Shown: positions 40,309 to 51,155, numbered from the stretch's first letter. The stretch: 64,000 bases of DNA from Mantamonas sphyraenae (GCA_026936335.1 JAPMXV010000061.1:186001-250000), one strand, 5' to 3'. Numbers and translations: made by a program. Notes: generated from the sequence alone by a model not told the origin.

Positions 40309-40997
40309 CACTGTTGTTTTCTGTGTTCCGTCCCGGGCACCCTCGAAAGGATGTCCTCCTACTGTATTAATATCGCCAGGACCTCAACTGGAGAACCATT
40401 TCCCAACCCACAACAATGCGCTCTGACTCCAACACCCTCAGCTCAACTCAACCGCACTGCCAAACATCTTTCTTCATTTCATCAATTTTCCCCTACTCGC
40501 CCATCTCCTCCACCACCCTGCCCACTCCTTTCAACCCAACACCCTTCACCAACCTCGCCCTGCCCGTGCCAGTCACCACCTTGTCCACACCTCTTAGCTT
40601 GTCCAGCGTCGCCTCGCCTCATCCGTTAGTGCTTTGCGGGGGTACTACACTGCAGGCCCCGCAGTTGATCCAAACTCAGCAAAGGGTCAGCATCAAGCCA
40701 AGTACGCAAAAGATCTTCTTCCGTCGTTCCTATCTTTCGGGGACCTCGCGCACCGCCTCGCTTCTTGGCCGTGGGGCCGTGTAGTACCAGGAGTTCGGGT
40801 CCCGCAACGAATTGGCCAGCCATCTCCTGTTCGTACAATGTCACGTTGTCCACCGACAATGCCACGTTGTCCACGGACAACTCTGCCTGAGTTGACATTG
40901 GATTGGAGCCAATGGCGTGGGTGAGCTTGCGTTCTTTTGGATATCAACACCGCGGCCAACTCGCGCCCACACCTCCACACCATTGCAAATCAACTCA
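40309..40997. other. Intergenic region between divergent genes
   Basis: This stretch lies upstream of both the two-UBL gene (minus) and the membrane-protein gene (plus). The first 250 bases are C/T/A-rich and repetitive with TCACC and CCTCC words, no coding look. The only possible gene is the short minus-strand frame 40626-40898 listed separately. Confidence 0.4.
40626..40898 (-). CDS. Possible small hypothetical protein
   Basis: A 90-codon frame from a true ATG at 40898. It contains an 18-24-bp tandem duplication (LSVDNVALSVDNVTL) and a basic Gly-rich patch (KKRGGARGPRK), then a helical end. No homology is recognised and no splice or context evidence supports expression. It could equally be chance. 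Confidence 0.25.
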   Translation of the reverse strand: MSTQAELSVDNVALSVDNVTLYEQEMAGQFVAGPELLVLHGPTAKKRGGARGPRKIGTTEEDLLRTWLDADPLLSLDQLRGLQCSTPAKH

Positions 40998-42245
40998 ATG
41001 ACCCTCCGTGTGCTTTCCTCAATTGGCGCGTTCATGTTCATTGTGACCTTCGCATGTTGTGTGGCTGATCCTCGGCCCACAGTCGTTGACATTGAACAGT
41101 ACACGATCAGCAGCACGACCACGAACACCATCGTCCCGTTGCAATTTGATCTCCTCTCCCATTTTGGTGCGGAGGTCATGCAACCTGGAAACTTTGTGCG
41201 TGGCACGTTCACCGCTTTCGTGCGCTTCGACGTCACTCTGCCACCGGGAAACGTCGGCAACTTCTCCTTGTTCCCAGTCGAGATGCCACCGTGCAATGAC
41301 AACAATGCCCGGGACCAGGCTTCCTATACGGTGGGCTATACCACCAGCGGCAGCATGCTCTACACGCTGTTCCCATGCATCGACACGGCAGGAGAAACAC
41401 CGAGGACCGCATTCCTGAAAGCGCGCTACATCGTGCCAACAGTGCCAAGCGGAAGTTGGAACACCACACTGATAGTGGAGTGGATCTTCAACCCCTATAA
41501 CGGTGTGGAATTGACCCCTGGTGCTCAAGAAACCTCTCTGAGTGTGACAAAAAGCCACGGGAACAGGCTTCCTGCCTTTGTCACACTCAGCCCCCTGCGG
41601 TTCGACACCCCAACAACACAGGGCGCTCTGGTTATCAACATGACCGTGCCCAAAGGGGAGGACTGGCCGTTCTACACCGCCAGCGCGCACATCTACTCGA
41701 AAACCAACGACGTTGGCAGCGTGGCAGGACCACCAGAGCTCATCACCGCATCTGCGCCTTCTGGATCGTTCTGGCAAATACGTTTGGACAGCACCGCTGT
41801 GTCCAAGGACATGTCTCCCCTTGTTTTGGTCATGCAACTGATTCCCGGCATCAGCACACACAAGTCCATGACGATCCGAGCTGGGTTCGAAACCAACTCA
41901 TGCCCACGCAAGTGCCCAACCATTTCTGGTGCCCAATGCAGCTATACTGGAGGGTGCCGCTGCGCGGACAGCAACGAGGTCATGAAATTCGAGGGAGGGA
42001 ACCTCGTTTGTGCTGCCCCTCCTACACCCACACCCACACCCACAGCGACGCCCACAGCGACGCCGAAGCCAGGACTACGTCCAGGTACGGGTGATCCAAA
42101 CACCACAATCGATGTTCTCAGTGTCCTGTTGGCTCTGATCTCCACGGGCTGCGTCGGGCTGGCTGTCGCGCTGTTCCGTATGCGCCGCACGGCATCTCAG
42201 AACGGACACGTGCGCATAAACAGCTACAACGCACTGGAAGAGTAG
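40998..42245 (+). CDS. Type I membrane protein with Thr/Pro stalk
   Basis: 415 residues, single exon. The ATG at 40998 opens a signal peptide (MTLRVLSSIGAFMFIVTFAC). The ectodomain (about 25-340) is beta-rich with several NxT/S sites and few cysteines. Residues about 325-360 form a small cysteine cluster (CPRKCPTISGAQCSYTGGC) like an EGF-type fold. Next come a PTPTPT-repeat stalk and one transmembrane helix (VLSVLLALISTGCVGLAVALF), stopped by RMRR. The 22-residue cytosolic tail ends SYNALEE and includes a Tyr-based sorting-like motif. It is likely a cell-surface or endosomal glycoprotein; family unknown. Confidence 0.78.
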   Translation: MTLRVLSSIGAFMFIVTFACCVADPRPTVVDIEQYTISSTTTNTIVPLQFDLLSHFGAEVMQPGNFVRGTFTAFVRFDVTLPPGNVGNFSLFPVEMPPCNDNNARDQASYTVGYTTSGSMLYTLFPCIDTAGETPRTAFLKARYIVPTVPSGSWNTTLIVEWIFNPYNGVELTPGAQETSLSVTKSHGNRLPAFVTLSPLRFDTPTTQGALVINMTVPKGEDWPFYTASAHIYSKTNDVGSVAGPPELITASAPSGSFWQIRLDSTAVSKDMSPLVLVMQLIPGISTHKSMTIRAGFETNSCPRKCPTISGAQCSYTGGCRCADSNEVMKFEGGNLVCAAPPTPTPTPTATPTATPKPGLRPGTGDPNTTIDVLSVLLALISTGCVGLAVALFRMRRTASQNGHVRINSYNALEE

Positions 42246-42621
42246 CTGCTTAGCTTTCAATGGGGTGCTTCGATGCAATGTACTTGTTCGTGTATTCCCG
42301 CTCATAGGACAGTACGCAGAGTCTGTAAGGCGCATCATGGCAAGCGCAGTAGCACACAACGCATTTTGGATCATGTTTTTACACTGTACAACTTCGCAAG
42401 GTTTTACTATATATGTATTCCAACGAGAGGGGGGATGAGAGGACCTGAAAGAAGCCAGCGCAATCACCTGGCTTCTTTCAGGTCCTCTCATCTCCCCTCT
42501 CACTTGTCGGACACATCACATCTTCCCCTCCCCCCTCAACCCTCCTTCCCCATCCCTCCAGCATTGCACCCACTGCACCCCATCACAGCCTGCGAAATGC
42601 AACGCGGTCAACTGCAACACA
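42246..42621. other. Intergenic region carrying a strong hairpin
   Basis: 376 bases between two plus-strand genes. The 5' part is AT-richer (ttttactatatatgtattcc near 42400), then the long inverted repeat at 42425-42501, then C/T-rich sequence leading to the DENND10 start. No coding frame is convincing. Confidence 0.5.
42425..42501. repeat. Near-perfect 34-bp inverted repeat (9-nt loop)
   Basis: Left arm 42425-42458 and right arm 42468-42501 pair at 33 of 34 positions around the loop CGCAATCAC. The arm includes ATGAGAGGACCTGAAAGAAG. As RNA it would form a very stable stem. It lies 180 bases after the stop of the upstream gene and 120 bases before the next start. Confidence 0.9.
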
Positions 42622-43876
42622 ATGTCGACAAAGCTTGCAGGGCTTGGCATCATCGAAAAGGACACCAGCAAGGATGTCCTGTTGACATGGTGCTACCCTG
42701 GTGTGACGCAGGAGGAGGAGGAGGTCCTCATCCGCCGCTCCCAGCTCCAGCAAGACACCGTCGAGCTCCAGTTCTTCTTTTCCCGCCTGGGCGAGCACTG
42801 GCAGTACTTTTACGTCATGTCCAACAGTGAGTGCAGTGACCCTACGTCTCTCCCTCCCCCCCTTTCCATTGTCGCCCTCCTTGCCCTCGCCTCCTACCAA
42901 CACCCTCCCTCCGCCTCACGCTCTTTGCAGCCAAAGATTCGGCCGTGGACGATCAAGTGGAAACACTCTGCCTGTGGATGCAAACCACAGAGTTTTCACC
43001 CGAAATCTACGGCGCCCTCCTTGCCTCCATGGCCAAGCTGTATCTGGTCGTCGCCTCGCCTCCTGATCTGCTCCGTGCGTATGTTTGCCTGCCCGCCGTT
43101 GTTGTTTCCACACTCGTCCCATTCCCTCTCACCTTGCTCGCTTTTCCAACCCCCCACCCTTCCCCTCTGGACCCTCCCCTGTCACTCCAAACAGCTACCT
43201 CAGCGTGTACATCAAGGGCTCCTTCTCCACAAAGGTTGCGAGCTTCAAGCTGTCCAAATACGATGCGCGGCGGTCGCTTGTGGCCAGCTCGCTCAAGGAT
43301 GTGGTGCTGATGTTTGGCGCCCACTCTGTGCTGCTGTGGCATGCCCTGCTGCTGCGCAAACGCGTCGTCGTCTACGCCGACCAGTTGGACGAGGTTCTGT
43401 CCACCGTACGTGCCCTGCCCCTCTTTGTGTGGCACAGGCAGGACTGGAGCATCCTGCGCCCGTTTGTCGCCGACATCTCCGACCCCTCTGTGGCCGACGA
43501 CCTCGCCTCAAGCCCGGCGTACATTGTCGGTGTCACCGACGCCTCGGTCAAGGACAAGTCCGACCTCTACGACGTCTACGTCGACATCCCGTCTCAAGAG
43601 GTCGTTGTCAGCGACGCGGCACGCGCCGACTTTGCCATGACCAAGCTCCACAAGGATCTCAGCAAGCAACTTGTGGCCGGCGCAGACGACGACGACGTCG
43701 GCGAGCAAACTTACATCAAAGCAGTCGCCTCCAAGACCGGCGAACTCATCAAGCAGCTGCAGTCCATTGCCGCCGGCGACAACCTCACCATGGATGCTCT
43801 CGAGCAGCAGGGCTTTGGCAAGCAGATGCAGCGCTTCATGTACAACGTTGCCCTGTGCGAGGGCATGACCGGGTGA
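42622..43876 (+). CDS. DENND10: DENND10 (FAM45) homologue
   Basis: Three exons (42622-42826, 42931-43078, 43195-43876; phases 1 and 2) give about 344 residues, close to human DENND10 (357). Conserved pieces are the N-terminal GLGIIEKDTSKDVLLTWCYPG, the middle LRAYLSVYIKG restored by the second splice (donor GTATGT), the KYDARRSLVASSLKDVV segment, RKRVVVYADQL, LPLFVWHRQDW and DLYDVYVDIP. DENND10 is a minimal DENN-domain protein linked to late-endosome and multivesicular-body homeostasis and Rab27 function. It converges on the SPL gene, with stops 82 nt apart. Confidence 0.92.
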
Positions 43877-43958
43877 CCTTCCGCCCATTGTGAATCCAAC
43901 GAATCATCGAACAAACCTCCACTTTCATTCGTCGTCGGTGCTTGCAACACTTATGACC

Positions 43959-45935
43959 TTACATCTTGTAGACAACGTCCAGGAAACCGTACGCAAGGTC
44001 GTTGATCAGGCTCTTGTCTGGGATACTCTCAGCCATGCCGTAGATCGCTGCCGCTCCGTCTGCAAACCGCTCCGGGAACTGCGCAACCTCTTCCACACTC
44101 TCCTTGAGATCGTCGACAAACGCATCTGCGCCGCCGTCCGCCAGCGCAATCGGCATCGTCACGCACACGTGCACGCTCGTCGGGTTCTGCAGGTTGTTCA
44201 GGTTCCAGCCGCGCTTGGACATGGCCTCAGAGACGTTGAGGACGTTGTGGTTGCGCGACGAAAAGGCCACCACGGAGCTGTGGGGCCTGCCAAGGACGCG
44301 CAGGTCGTCGGGCTTGATCTCGGCGCGGATGCGTGCCTCGATGCGCTTGGCCGTCTTGAGAATGATGTCTGCGTTGCGCAGGTAGCCATCGTAGCCGTGG
44401 ATCACCATGGCGGCCCAGCACGACGCCACAAGACCACCCGCACGCGAGCCGGCAAACGTGGGGGTCGCATAGATGCCGCCCGTCCACTCCGGTTGGCAAA
44501 AGTACTGCCAGTGACGCCATTCAGTCGAACGCCACAGCAGCACCGACGAGCCCTTGGGTGCATACCCGTACTTGTGTGTGTCTGCACTCATGGACGTCAC
44601 GCCCGGCACCGAAAAGTCAAACGCAGGCACCTCGTAGCCCAGCTTCAGGGCAAACGGCAGCACAAAGCCGCCCAGGCACGAGTCCACGTGCAGGCCAATC
44701 TCGTACTTTTGAGCCAGCTGGCCCAATCGGGTGATCGGATCCACCACTCCCTGCGGGTACGCAGGCGCGCTGCCCACAATGGCAATCGTGTTGGCCGAAA
44801 TGTGCGACTCCACCACCGCAGGGTCCACCTGGAACGTCTCCTGGTCCACAGCCACCTTGATCAGCTTGATCCCAAAATAGTCGGCGCCCTTGTCAAACGC
44901 CGCGTGTGCCGTCACCGGCACCACCATCTCGGGCTCCGTGATCAGCTTGTCCTGCCGTGCCCACTCTCGGTACGCCCGCATGGCCAGCATAATCGACTCG
45001 GTACCGCCCGACGTCACGCACCCACACGACTCCGCGTCGCCATTCATCATCGAGCAGCTCATGCGCACCACCTGGGCCTCCATCTTGCGCAGGCTGGGAA
45101 ACACGTCTGGGTGCAGTGGGTTGCTCAGAGCAAACAGCGAGTATGCAGACACAAGTGTGTCCAGCAGCTCCTGGCCTGTATGCAGCCCGTCCCGTCCTTG
45201 CCGCGTCAGCCCGCCGTCGGAAAGCTCTCTCTCCCTCTCCGGCACCCCACACACCGCGCATGCATGCACGCAGGTGCCAAACGGCACCCTCTCACATACG
45301 CAGTCTCCCCCCTGCCTCCCCCTAGTCCTATTCTCACCACCTACCTCCATGATACACCGTGCCAGAGACCTTGCCGCCCGTCCAGTGGGCGTTGTCAATG
45401 TCGCGCCACGCACGCATGGCCTCCAACACACGCTCCGGAGCGATCCCATGTGCAGGAAGGTCCGTAAAGGACATGTCCGCAACTGCGTCAACACACACAC
45501 ACACCGCACACCGCACACCGCACACCAAACATGCCCACGGGTCAGTCAGTCGCACTCTCCTTTTCCACGCTTGGCGCCACAAGAGGGGATCCACCGCCCC
45601 TCGCTGGATATTTTCCTGGGTCACATACACGGGTCTTCGCTTCCGTCGCCATCCTTGTGCAGCATCGACGCCTCCAGCTTCACCAACACCTTGCTCGTGT
45701 CCTTGGCAATCTTGTCCGCCGCCAGCGTACGCAGCGTGCGCGAAAAGATTCCCTGCAGCCCTCCGTACTTGAACCACAACCGACGCACCGTGTGCAGCCA
45801 GAAAGCAAACACAAACGTCGCCAGCACCATCTGCCACCGCGTGTATCCACTAAACGCCTCTTCAAACGCATCTCCCGCCCATTTGAGCCGTTGCACAGAC
45901 TGCGACAGCGAACCAAGGAAGAACGTCCCGCTCAT
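43959..45935 (-). CDS. SGPL1: Sphingosine-1-phosphate lyase
   Basis: Three exons (45935-45629, 45482-45345, 45175-43959; both introns phase 1) give about 553 residues, like animal SGPL1 (568). The enzyme is PLP-dependent and cleaves sphingosine-1-phosphate to phosphoethanolamine and hexadecenal at the ER. It has an N-terminal membrane helix (WQMVLATFVFAFWLHTV), SGTVYHG, SNPLHPDVFPSLRKMEA, CGCVTSGGTESI, HVDSCLGGF and the PLP lysine in SADTHKYGYAPKGSS. The exon joins recover the conserved SGTVYHGG-QELL region. It is the degradative exit of the sphingolipid pathway. Confidence 0.95.
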
Positions 45936-46207
45936 GTTCTCGATTTGCGTTGCCCATGCTTGCGCACAACAGCGTCAACATGGTTGTCCACCCACCAACA
46001 CGCCCTCAACAGTCAAACGATACAATAGTCTACGACACATCATTCTGTAGAGTGTCAACATGGATCACAGCAGCGTCGGATTTGCCTGGCCGGACATTGC
46101 ATCCATTGCTGCACTGAAAACCCCTGTGAACCTCCCAGCCCCCCAATAAACCCCTTCCCCCCTCCCTCCATCCCTTCCCACATCTTTCATCCCCCCCCCC
46201 CCCGCCA

Positions 46208-46717
46208 TCACTCTTTGTGCGTGGGCAACTCTCCCCGATCGTCGCGCATGCCACCCCGCGATGCCCAGCGTGCAAAGCGCGTGAATGTGGCGCCATCAAA
46301 CAGACTGCCCACCACAGGCAGACCACGCAGGATGCTCAGCACCTGTGGGAAGATGGCCCCAAACAACAACACCGCCCCGTACAACTCCACCAGAAGACCT
46401 GTAAACGTCCAGCCCACAAAGATCAACACAATCCCTCCAAAGAAGAACGCCGTCCCTTTCAACTTGTACAGCCGGTCCTCCTCCGGGAAGAAAAAGTTGA
46501 CCGTGCTGCGCGGCCCAATGATCGTCGCCACCCCGCTCAAGAACATCAGGTTCCCCAGCGCCAGCAGCGGCTTGTCAAAGAAGAACAACACACCCAGAAA
46601 GGTAAACAACACCCCAAACCCCGTCAGTCCGATCCCAATTGCTGTGTTTCCCCCCCCGTTCCCGTGTCAGCTCACGCCGTCCGCGCTTCTCTCACCACGC
46701 CGAATGGCGCCAAGCAT
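46208..46717 (-). CDS. GOT1: GOT1-type Golgi/ER vesicle transport protein
   Basis: Two exons: a tiny first one (46717-46696, seven codons plus one base, MLGAIRR) and 46641-46208, phase 1, about 151 residues. The four-helix membrane protein matches the Got1/Sft2 family: IGIGLTGFGVLFTFLGVLFF, ALGNLMFLSGVATIIGP, KGTAFFFGGIVLIFVGW, FPQVLSILRGLPVVGS. Got1 helps COPII-dependent ER-to-Golgi traffic. The microexon is supported by splice signals and by the alignment of the N-terminus to known Got1 proteins, but it is short. It is divergent from the coiled-coil gene, 186 nt between starts. Confidence 0.88.
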
Positions 46718-46903
46718 CGACTATTGCCCCCCGTCCCCAACACACTCAGCGTGTGCCTTTCGTCCCGCCTCCGTGCCCACCGCCTCCCGTCCCACCAAAC
46801 TCACTGCTGCGGTCACTCATTTCAAAACCCAACATCGTCTCGTCTCCGTGTCGTCCAAATCCCTTGGCTGCCGCGTCGCCACGTCCGTTCCTCCAACGAA
46901 AAC

Positions 46904-49900
46904 ATGGACTCCATCAATTCGGAAATCCAGGCGGTGCAGTCCCGCTTACAAGCACTGCAACGCCAGGCGCATGGCACCTCGTACCAACCATCCCCGACAG
47001 CGAGTGCATCGTCGGCGCCAGTTCCGTTGCGAAGCTCCCTGCTTTCCTCGCTCTCCCTCTCCCACCAGACCACCAAACATTCCACCACCTCCTCCAAACC
47101 ATCCAAGGCCTCTTCCAAGCGCACCGCCGCCAAGAAAGGCTCCAAGAAGAAAAAGAAGCGCACCGCAGCTGCCTCCGACCCGTCCGACAACTGGCTTGAC
47201 GCCCTGCTGGCGCCCGACCCGCCCGCCGCCACCTCCACAGGCCGCAAATCCCGCAAGAGCGCCTCCTCAACACGCGGACGCAGCACAGCCGTCAAGCGCC
47301 ACGGCACCAATGCCTCATCCTCCACCAAGCGCACACGTGGCAGCAGCAAGAGCAGCAAGCGCAAAAAAACATCGTCAGCCGCGACTTCGGCTTCGGCTAC
47401 CGCTGAAGGCAACCAGCACCTCAAGCAGCGCCGCTCACACATCCTCAAGGAAGCCTCTGCCCAGCACCAACACTTTGCACAAAACTCTGCACGCTCCAAC
47501 GCCTTCAACACCATGCAGCGCGACCTTTGGTTCAACGGCAACCGCAGCCAAGCTGCCAAGACCAGCCACCACCCGGCCCCACACGCCATGTATCCGGTTT
47601 CCGAGGCCTCAGCCTCCGTTGCAGACTCTGCTTCGGGCCTCTGGTGGGACCAGGAGTCCCGATTCCCCATGGGAGTGGCCAACCACGACGAGTCCAATGA
47701 CCCCGTTGGCGACGACTACGAGGAGATTCGTCTGCAAACCCTAAATCGCGCAGAGGAACGCTTCCGCGAGTACAAGCAAGCCCAACAGGCACGCATCGCC
47801 TCCCAGTTGTCCGAGGGCCATCCCGACGATGATGACAAAGACGACAACCAAGTGTCCAACCATGGTGACCACGATGACGACGACGACGACGACGACGACG
47901 TCGATGATGATGTCGCGGCGGCCGCCACATCGTCTGCCACCTCCTCCTCTCCGCCCACTGCTTCCTCCACCACAGAAAAACCACCCACCTCTCCCCCCGC
48001 CCCGTCTGCGCATACAAACGCACCGGCGCCCGTTCCAGACACAACCATGCAGGTGGACGAGCTCGACCATGCCTCTGCACAAACCGCCACAGCCTCCTCC
48101 ACAGAGAGCCCCATTCCCAAGCGCCAGGGCTCGACAGCTCCCTCCCAGCCCCTCCTTCAACCAGCCACCTCCTCCACCTCCACCACCTCCACCACCACCT
48201 CCACGCGGCCCCTCTCGCCACCCGTCGAACCGGGGATGCCTCCCCAGCGCCAGTACGAGTCCCTCATGCTGGCCAAGCAGCGCCGCGAGTCCCAGCTGGC
48301 CGGCAACCAGCCCATCACCTCCACGCCGACTCCGAGCGCACGCGCATTCGACACCAGTGGACGCGACGTCCACCAGATGCAGCTCGCCTACCAGCAGATG
48401 CAGGCCTCGCAGCTGGCTGCCACCAACGACGTCACACGCCTTCGCTCAGACAATCGCTACCTTGCTGAGCAGCTGCAAGAGTACAAACGCAAGGCCGAGG
48501 AGTGGCAGCGGCGCGGGGAGGACGTCGAGCAGGAACTTGCCACCCTTCGTGAGGCCCACGTGCAAAAGGTGGCGGACCTCGAGGACGTCCGCTCTCAAAT
48601 GGACTATCTGCTCAAGGATAGTGAGGCCACCGCAGACGCTCTCGCCGCCCAGATCCGTGACATGACGGCCAAGAACGGCCTCCACAGTGACAACGTGCGC
48701 ATGGCCCTCGACGCAGACGTCATTGCCAAAAGCATTGATTCGTTGCAGAAACGCTTCCACACCGTGTTTCAGAGCTCCCTGCGTGCCTTCCAAATGCTCC
48801 AAGGCAACCACGACGCTGCGGACGAGGCTGCCGTCGCACAGGCCATGGCCAACAATGCCCATCTGGGCAAGGTCGAACTCGCCGCCCTCAAAAAGTTTAT
48901 GCTTCTCCAGCACGTCAAACTGCGCGAGCACAAGCAGCAAGCAGACGCCCTTCGCGCACAGCTCGAGGCCGCCGAGGGCAAACACGCATCACAACACGGC
49001 GAACACGGACAAGCCTCAGGCGCGGACATGAAACTGTTCCAGCAGCTCGACAGACAGAAGCAGGCCATCGAACGCGAACATAGCGCACGCATCAAGGAGC
49101 TCACCGACCAGGTGGCCAAACTCACCCTCAGCCTCACCCGCGACTGGTCTGAGCTGCCAGCTGCAGACAACCAGACCACCAGCAGCAGCAGCACAGGCAA
49201 TAACAGCAGTACCAACAACATCAACGCCTCCTCCTCCTCGCACGAGCACGTCCAGGGCGAAATCAACCAGATCCAGGACCTCATCTCCAGGCACAAGAGC
49301 CAAGTCGACGCCAGCATCCAGCCCAGGTCTGCACGCATCCCTGTGTACACCCTCGACGACGACCTCCTCGACCAGGAACTGAACCTCGAGCACGGCGACA
49401 CCCTCAAGGAGCAGATGTACGCCGAACTCGCAGGCACCCTCGAATCGGAAAAGAACAGGCTGCAGGGAGCGCTCAACGCAGAGATGGAGGCCAATGCCGA
49501 GTTGCGCAAGCAGCTTGACGCTGCGCGTGGCACAAACAACAACCCGGAAGCCAATCAAAGTGCGGCTGCAGACCCGTCCTCGTTGCAGTCTCTGCTCGAC
49601 GAGGCACGCGCCGAAGTCAAGAGGCTGACCAAGGAGCTGGAAATCGAACGACGCACGTCAAAGCTGCGCGACGCCGCTCTGGAGCGACTCAACAACACCA
49701 ATGGCAGCAGCAGCCCGTCGTCGTCTGCGGGATCCGCCAAAGTGCAGGCGCAGCCGACAACAGACAGCAGCGGCAGTGCGGACGAGTCCAAGCAGCTGGC
49801 TGCGTTGCAACGTGTGCTTCAACGCAAGGTTGCCGAGTTGGCAGAGGCCAAGAAGCGCATTGTGCAGTTGGAAGAGCAATTGGCGCAGTCCAACTCGCGC

Positions 49901-50671
49901 ACAGGGGACGTCCAGATGCAAATGCAGTCGCTGAGCAGCGAACTGCAATCTGCACGACGTCAAGAGACCCAGCTGCGCGCAGCGGCCTCACGCAAGGAGC
50001 AGGACACCCAGGCACGCATCGAAGCCCTGCGCACCGAGCACCAGCGCGTCCTCGATTCAATCAAGACCGAAGCCGCCCTGGAGCAGCAGCGGCTCGAAGA
50101 GGCCCTCGAACAGGCCCAACAGGAGCGTCACGCCGAGGAAGTGCTTGCTCGCGACGCCCTTGAAGAGGAGGAGTTGGCTGTGCTCGGCACCCAGCTTCGC
50201 ACACAGCTTCGTGCACTGCGCGACAGCACCGAAGATGCGGGTCATTCCGAGGCCAGTCTTGTGCACAAGTTTGAGAAGCTCACTCTCGAGCTCAGCCGCA
50301 CACGCATGGAGCTCGCGGCCATGAAACGCACCGCTCGCGAAACAGACGACGAACGCCGCGCCATGGAAAAGGCAATGCGCCGCGCAAAGATAGAAGAGAC
50401 CAAGCGACTCGAGCAAGCCACACACAGCATTGCTCGCGGTCTCGCCGATGCCTCTCCCTCTCCCTCTCCCTCTCCCTCTCCTTCGATCACCACCACCGCC
50501 GCAGCTGCGAGCAGTCCACAGGCCGCCGACACCCAAGAAACCACCGCCGCAGATCAGCAGACACAGGACAACGCGAATGACAACGACAACCAGAGTGAAT
50601 CCACCGCTCCAGTGCCGCAAGAGAGTCCCAAAGAGCCCGTCCAGGTGGATGAGGCGCAACAAGAAACGTGA
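46904..50671 (+). CDS. Large coiled-coil protein with basic N-terminus
   Basis: 1255 residues, single exon, from the ATG at 46904 (MDSINSEIQAVQSRLQ). The frame is also open upstream, but that part is antisense to GOT1. Residues 1-190 are Ser/Lys-rich with nuclear-localisation-like clusters (AAKKGSKKKKKR, SKRKKTSS). Residues about 310-340 are polyaspartate from a GAC/GAT repeat, about 340-460 low-complexity Ser/Thr/Pro. Residues about 490-1185 are long coiled coils interrupted by Ser/Asn-rich linkers. Near 1185 a (TCTCCC)n run encodes alternating Ser-Pro. The tail is acidic. It resembles centrosomal or cytoskeletal scaffold proteins in style, but no family can be assigned. Confidence 0.82.
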   Translation: MDSINSEIQAVQSRLQALQRQAHGTSYQPSPTASASSAPVPLRSSLLSSLSLSHQTTKHSTTSSKPSKASSKRTAAKKGSKKKKKRTAAASDPSDNWLDALLAPDPPAATSTGRKSRKSASSTRGRSTAVKRHGTNASSSTKRTRGSSKSSKRKKTSSAATSASATAEGNQHLKQRRSHILKEASAQHQHFAQNSARSNAFNTMQRDLWFNGNRSQAAKTSHHPAPHAMYPVSEASASVADSASGLWWDQESRFPMGVANHDESNDPVGDDYEEIRLQTLNRAEERFREYKQAQQARIASQLSEGHPDDDDKDDNQVSNHGDHDDDDDDDDDVDDDVAAAATSSATSSSPPTASSTTEKPPTSPPAPSAHTNAPAPVPDTTMQVDELDHASAQTATASSTESPIPKRQGSTAPSQPLLQPATSSTSTTSTTTSTRPLSPPVEPGMPPQRQYESLMLAKQRRESQLAGNQPITSTPTPSARAFDTSGRDVHQMQLAYQQMQASQLAATNDVTRLRSDNRYLAEQLQEYKRKAEEWQRRGEDVEQELATLREAHVQKVADLEDVRSQMDYLLKDSEATADALAAQIRDMTAKNGLHSDNVRMALDADVIAKSIDSLQKRFHTVFQSSLRAFQMLQGNHDAADEAAVAQAMANNAHLGKVELAALKKFMLLQHVKLREHKQQADALRAQLEAAEGKHASQHGEHGQASGADMKLFQQLDRQKQAIEREHSARIKELTDQVAKLTLSLTRDWSELPAADNQTTSSSSTGNNSSTNNINASSSSHEHVQGEINQIQDLISRHKSQVDASIQPRSARIPVYTLDDDLLDQELNLEHGDTLKEQMYAELAGTLESEKNRLQGALNAEMEANAELRKQLDAARGTNNNPEANQSAAADPSSLQSLLDEARAEVKRLTKELEIERRTSKLRDAALERLNNTNGSSSPSSSAGSAKVQAQPTTDSSGSADESKQLAALQRVLQRKVAELAEAKKRIVQLEEQLAQSNSRTGDVQMQMQSLSSELQSARRQETQLRAAASRKEQDTQARIEALRTEHQRVLDSIKTEAALEQQRLEEALEQAQQERHAEEVLARDALEEEELAVLGTQLRTQLRALRDSTEDAGHSEASLVHKFEKLTLELSRTRMELAAMKRTARETDDERRAMEKAMRRAKIEETKRLEQATHSIARGLADASPSPSPSPSPSITTTAAAASSPQAADTQETTAADQQTQDNANDNDNQSESTAPVPQESPKEPVQVDEAQQET

Positions 50672-50705
50672 TTTCTGCTCCCCCCCGATCCCGTCCAAGC
50701 AAACC

Positions 50706-51155
50706 ATGCTCCTCCCTGCACACACCTGGTGCGACCCACAACCCAAACCCAGCATCAATGCTGCCGTTCGCAAGGCCTTTTCCCGCTGGACAGGTCTGGT
50801 GGACGACAACGACACCGAGGTGCTAGCTGACGACGAGAACCCCGGCCAAAGTGTCCGCTGTTGGCACTGCGACGCCGTCGTCTGCGACATGAGCGACCGC
50901 ATGGAGATTTCGGGTTCCTGGGAACATGTGTTCACCAATCCCAGTGGGGTCGTCTACTCCATTGTGTGCTTTTCAGCCGCCGCTGGTTGCTTAGTCGAAG
51001 GCCAGCCCATCCTCGCCCACACCTGGTTTGACGACTACGGCTGGAGCTTTGCTGTCTGTCGCGGCTGCAACCATCACCTTGGCTGGTTCTACACACACTC
51101 AGGCGACGGTGGCACCTTTTTTGGACTCATCACCAACGCCCTGCACTTTCCGTGA
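50706..51155 (+). CDS. Stand-alone CULT-domain (cereblon-like) protein
   Basis: 149 residues, single exon. The CULT fold of cereblon is clear: zinc ligands Cys52/Cys55 and Cys118/Cys121, and the three tryptophans of the thalidomide-binding cage, Trp107, Trp113 and Trp127. Their mutual spacing (6 and 14) equals that of human CRBN Trp380, Trp386 and Trp400. His105 precedes the first Trp as in CRBN. There is no Lon-like domain or DDB1-binding region, so this is a single-domain CULT protein of the kind known from bacteria and some eukaryotes. It should bind cyclic imide or uracil-like ligands. The start is 34 nt after the stop of the coiled-coil gene. Confidence 0.9.
   Translation: MLLPAHTWCDPQPKPSINAAVRKAFSRWTGLVDDNDTEVLADDENPGQSVRCWHCDAVVCDMSDRMEISGSWEHVFTNPSGVVYSIVCFSAAAGCLVEGQPILAHTWFDDYGWSFAVCRGCNHHLGWFYTHSGDGGTFFGLITNALHFP

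Noticed and set aside
46217-46903. Upstream extension of the coiled-coil frame
   Set aside because: This part is antisense to GOT1 exon 2 and its promoter; the ATG at 46904 gives a natural start.
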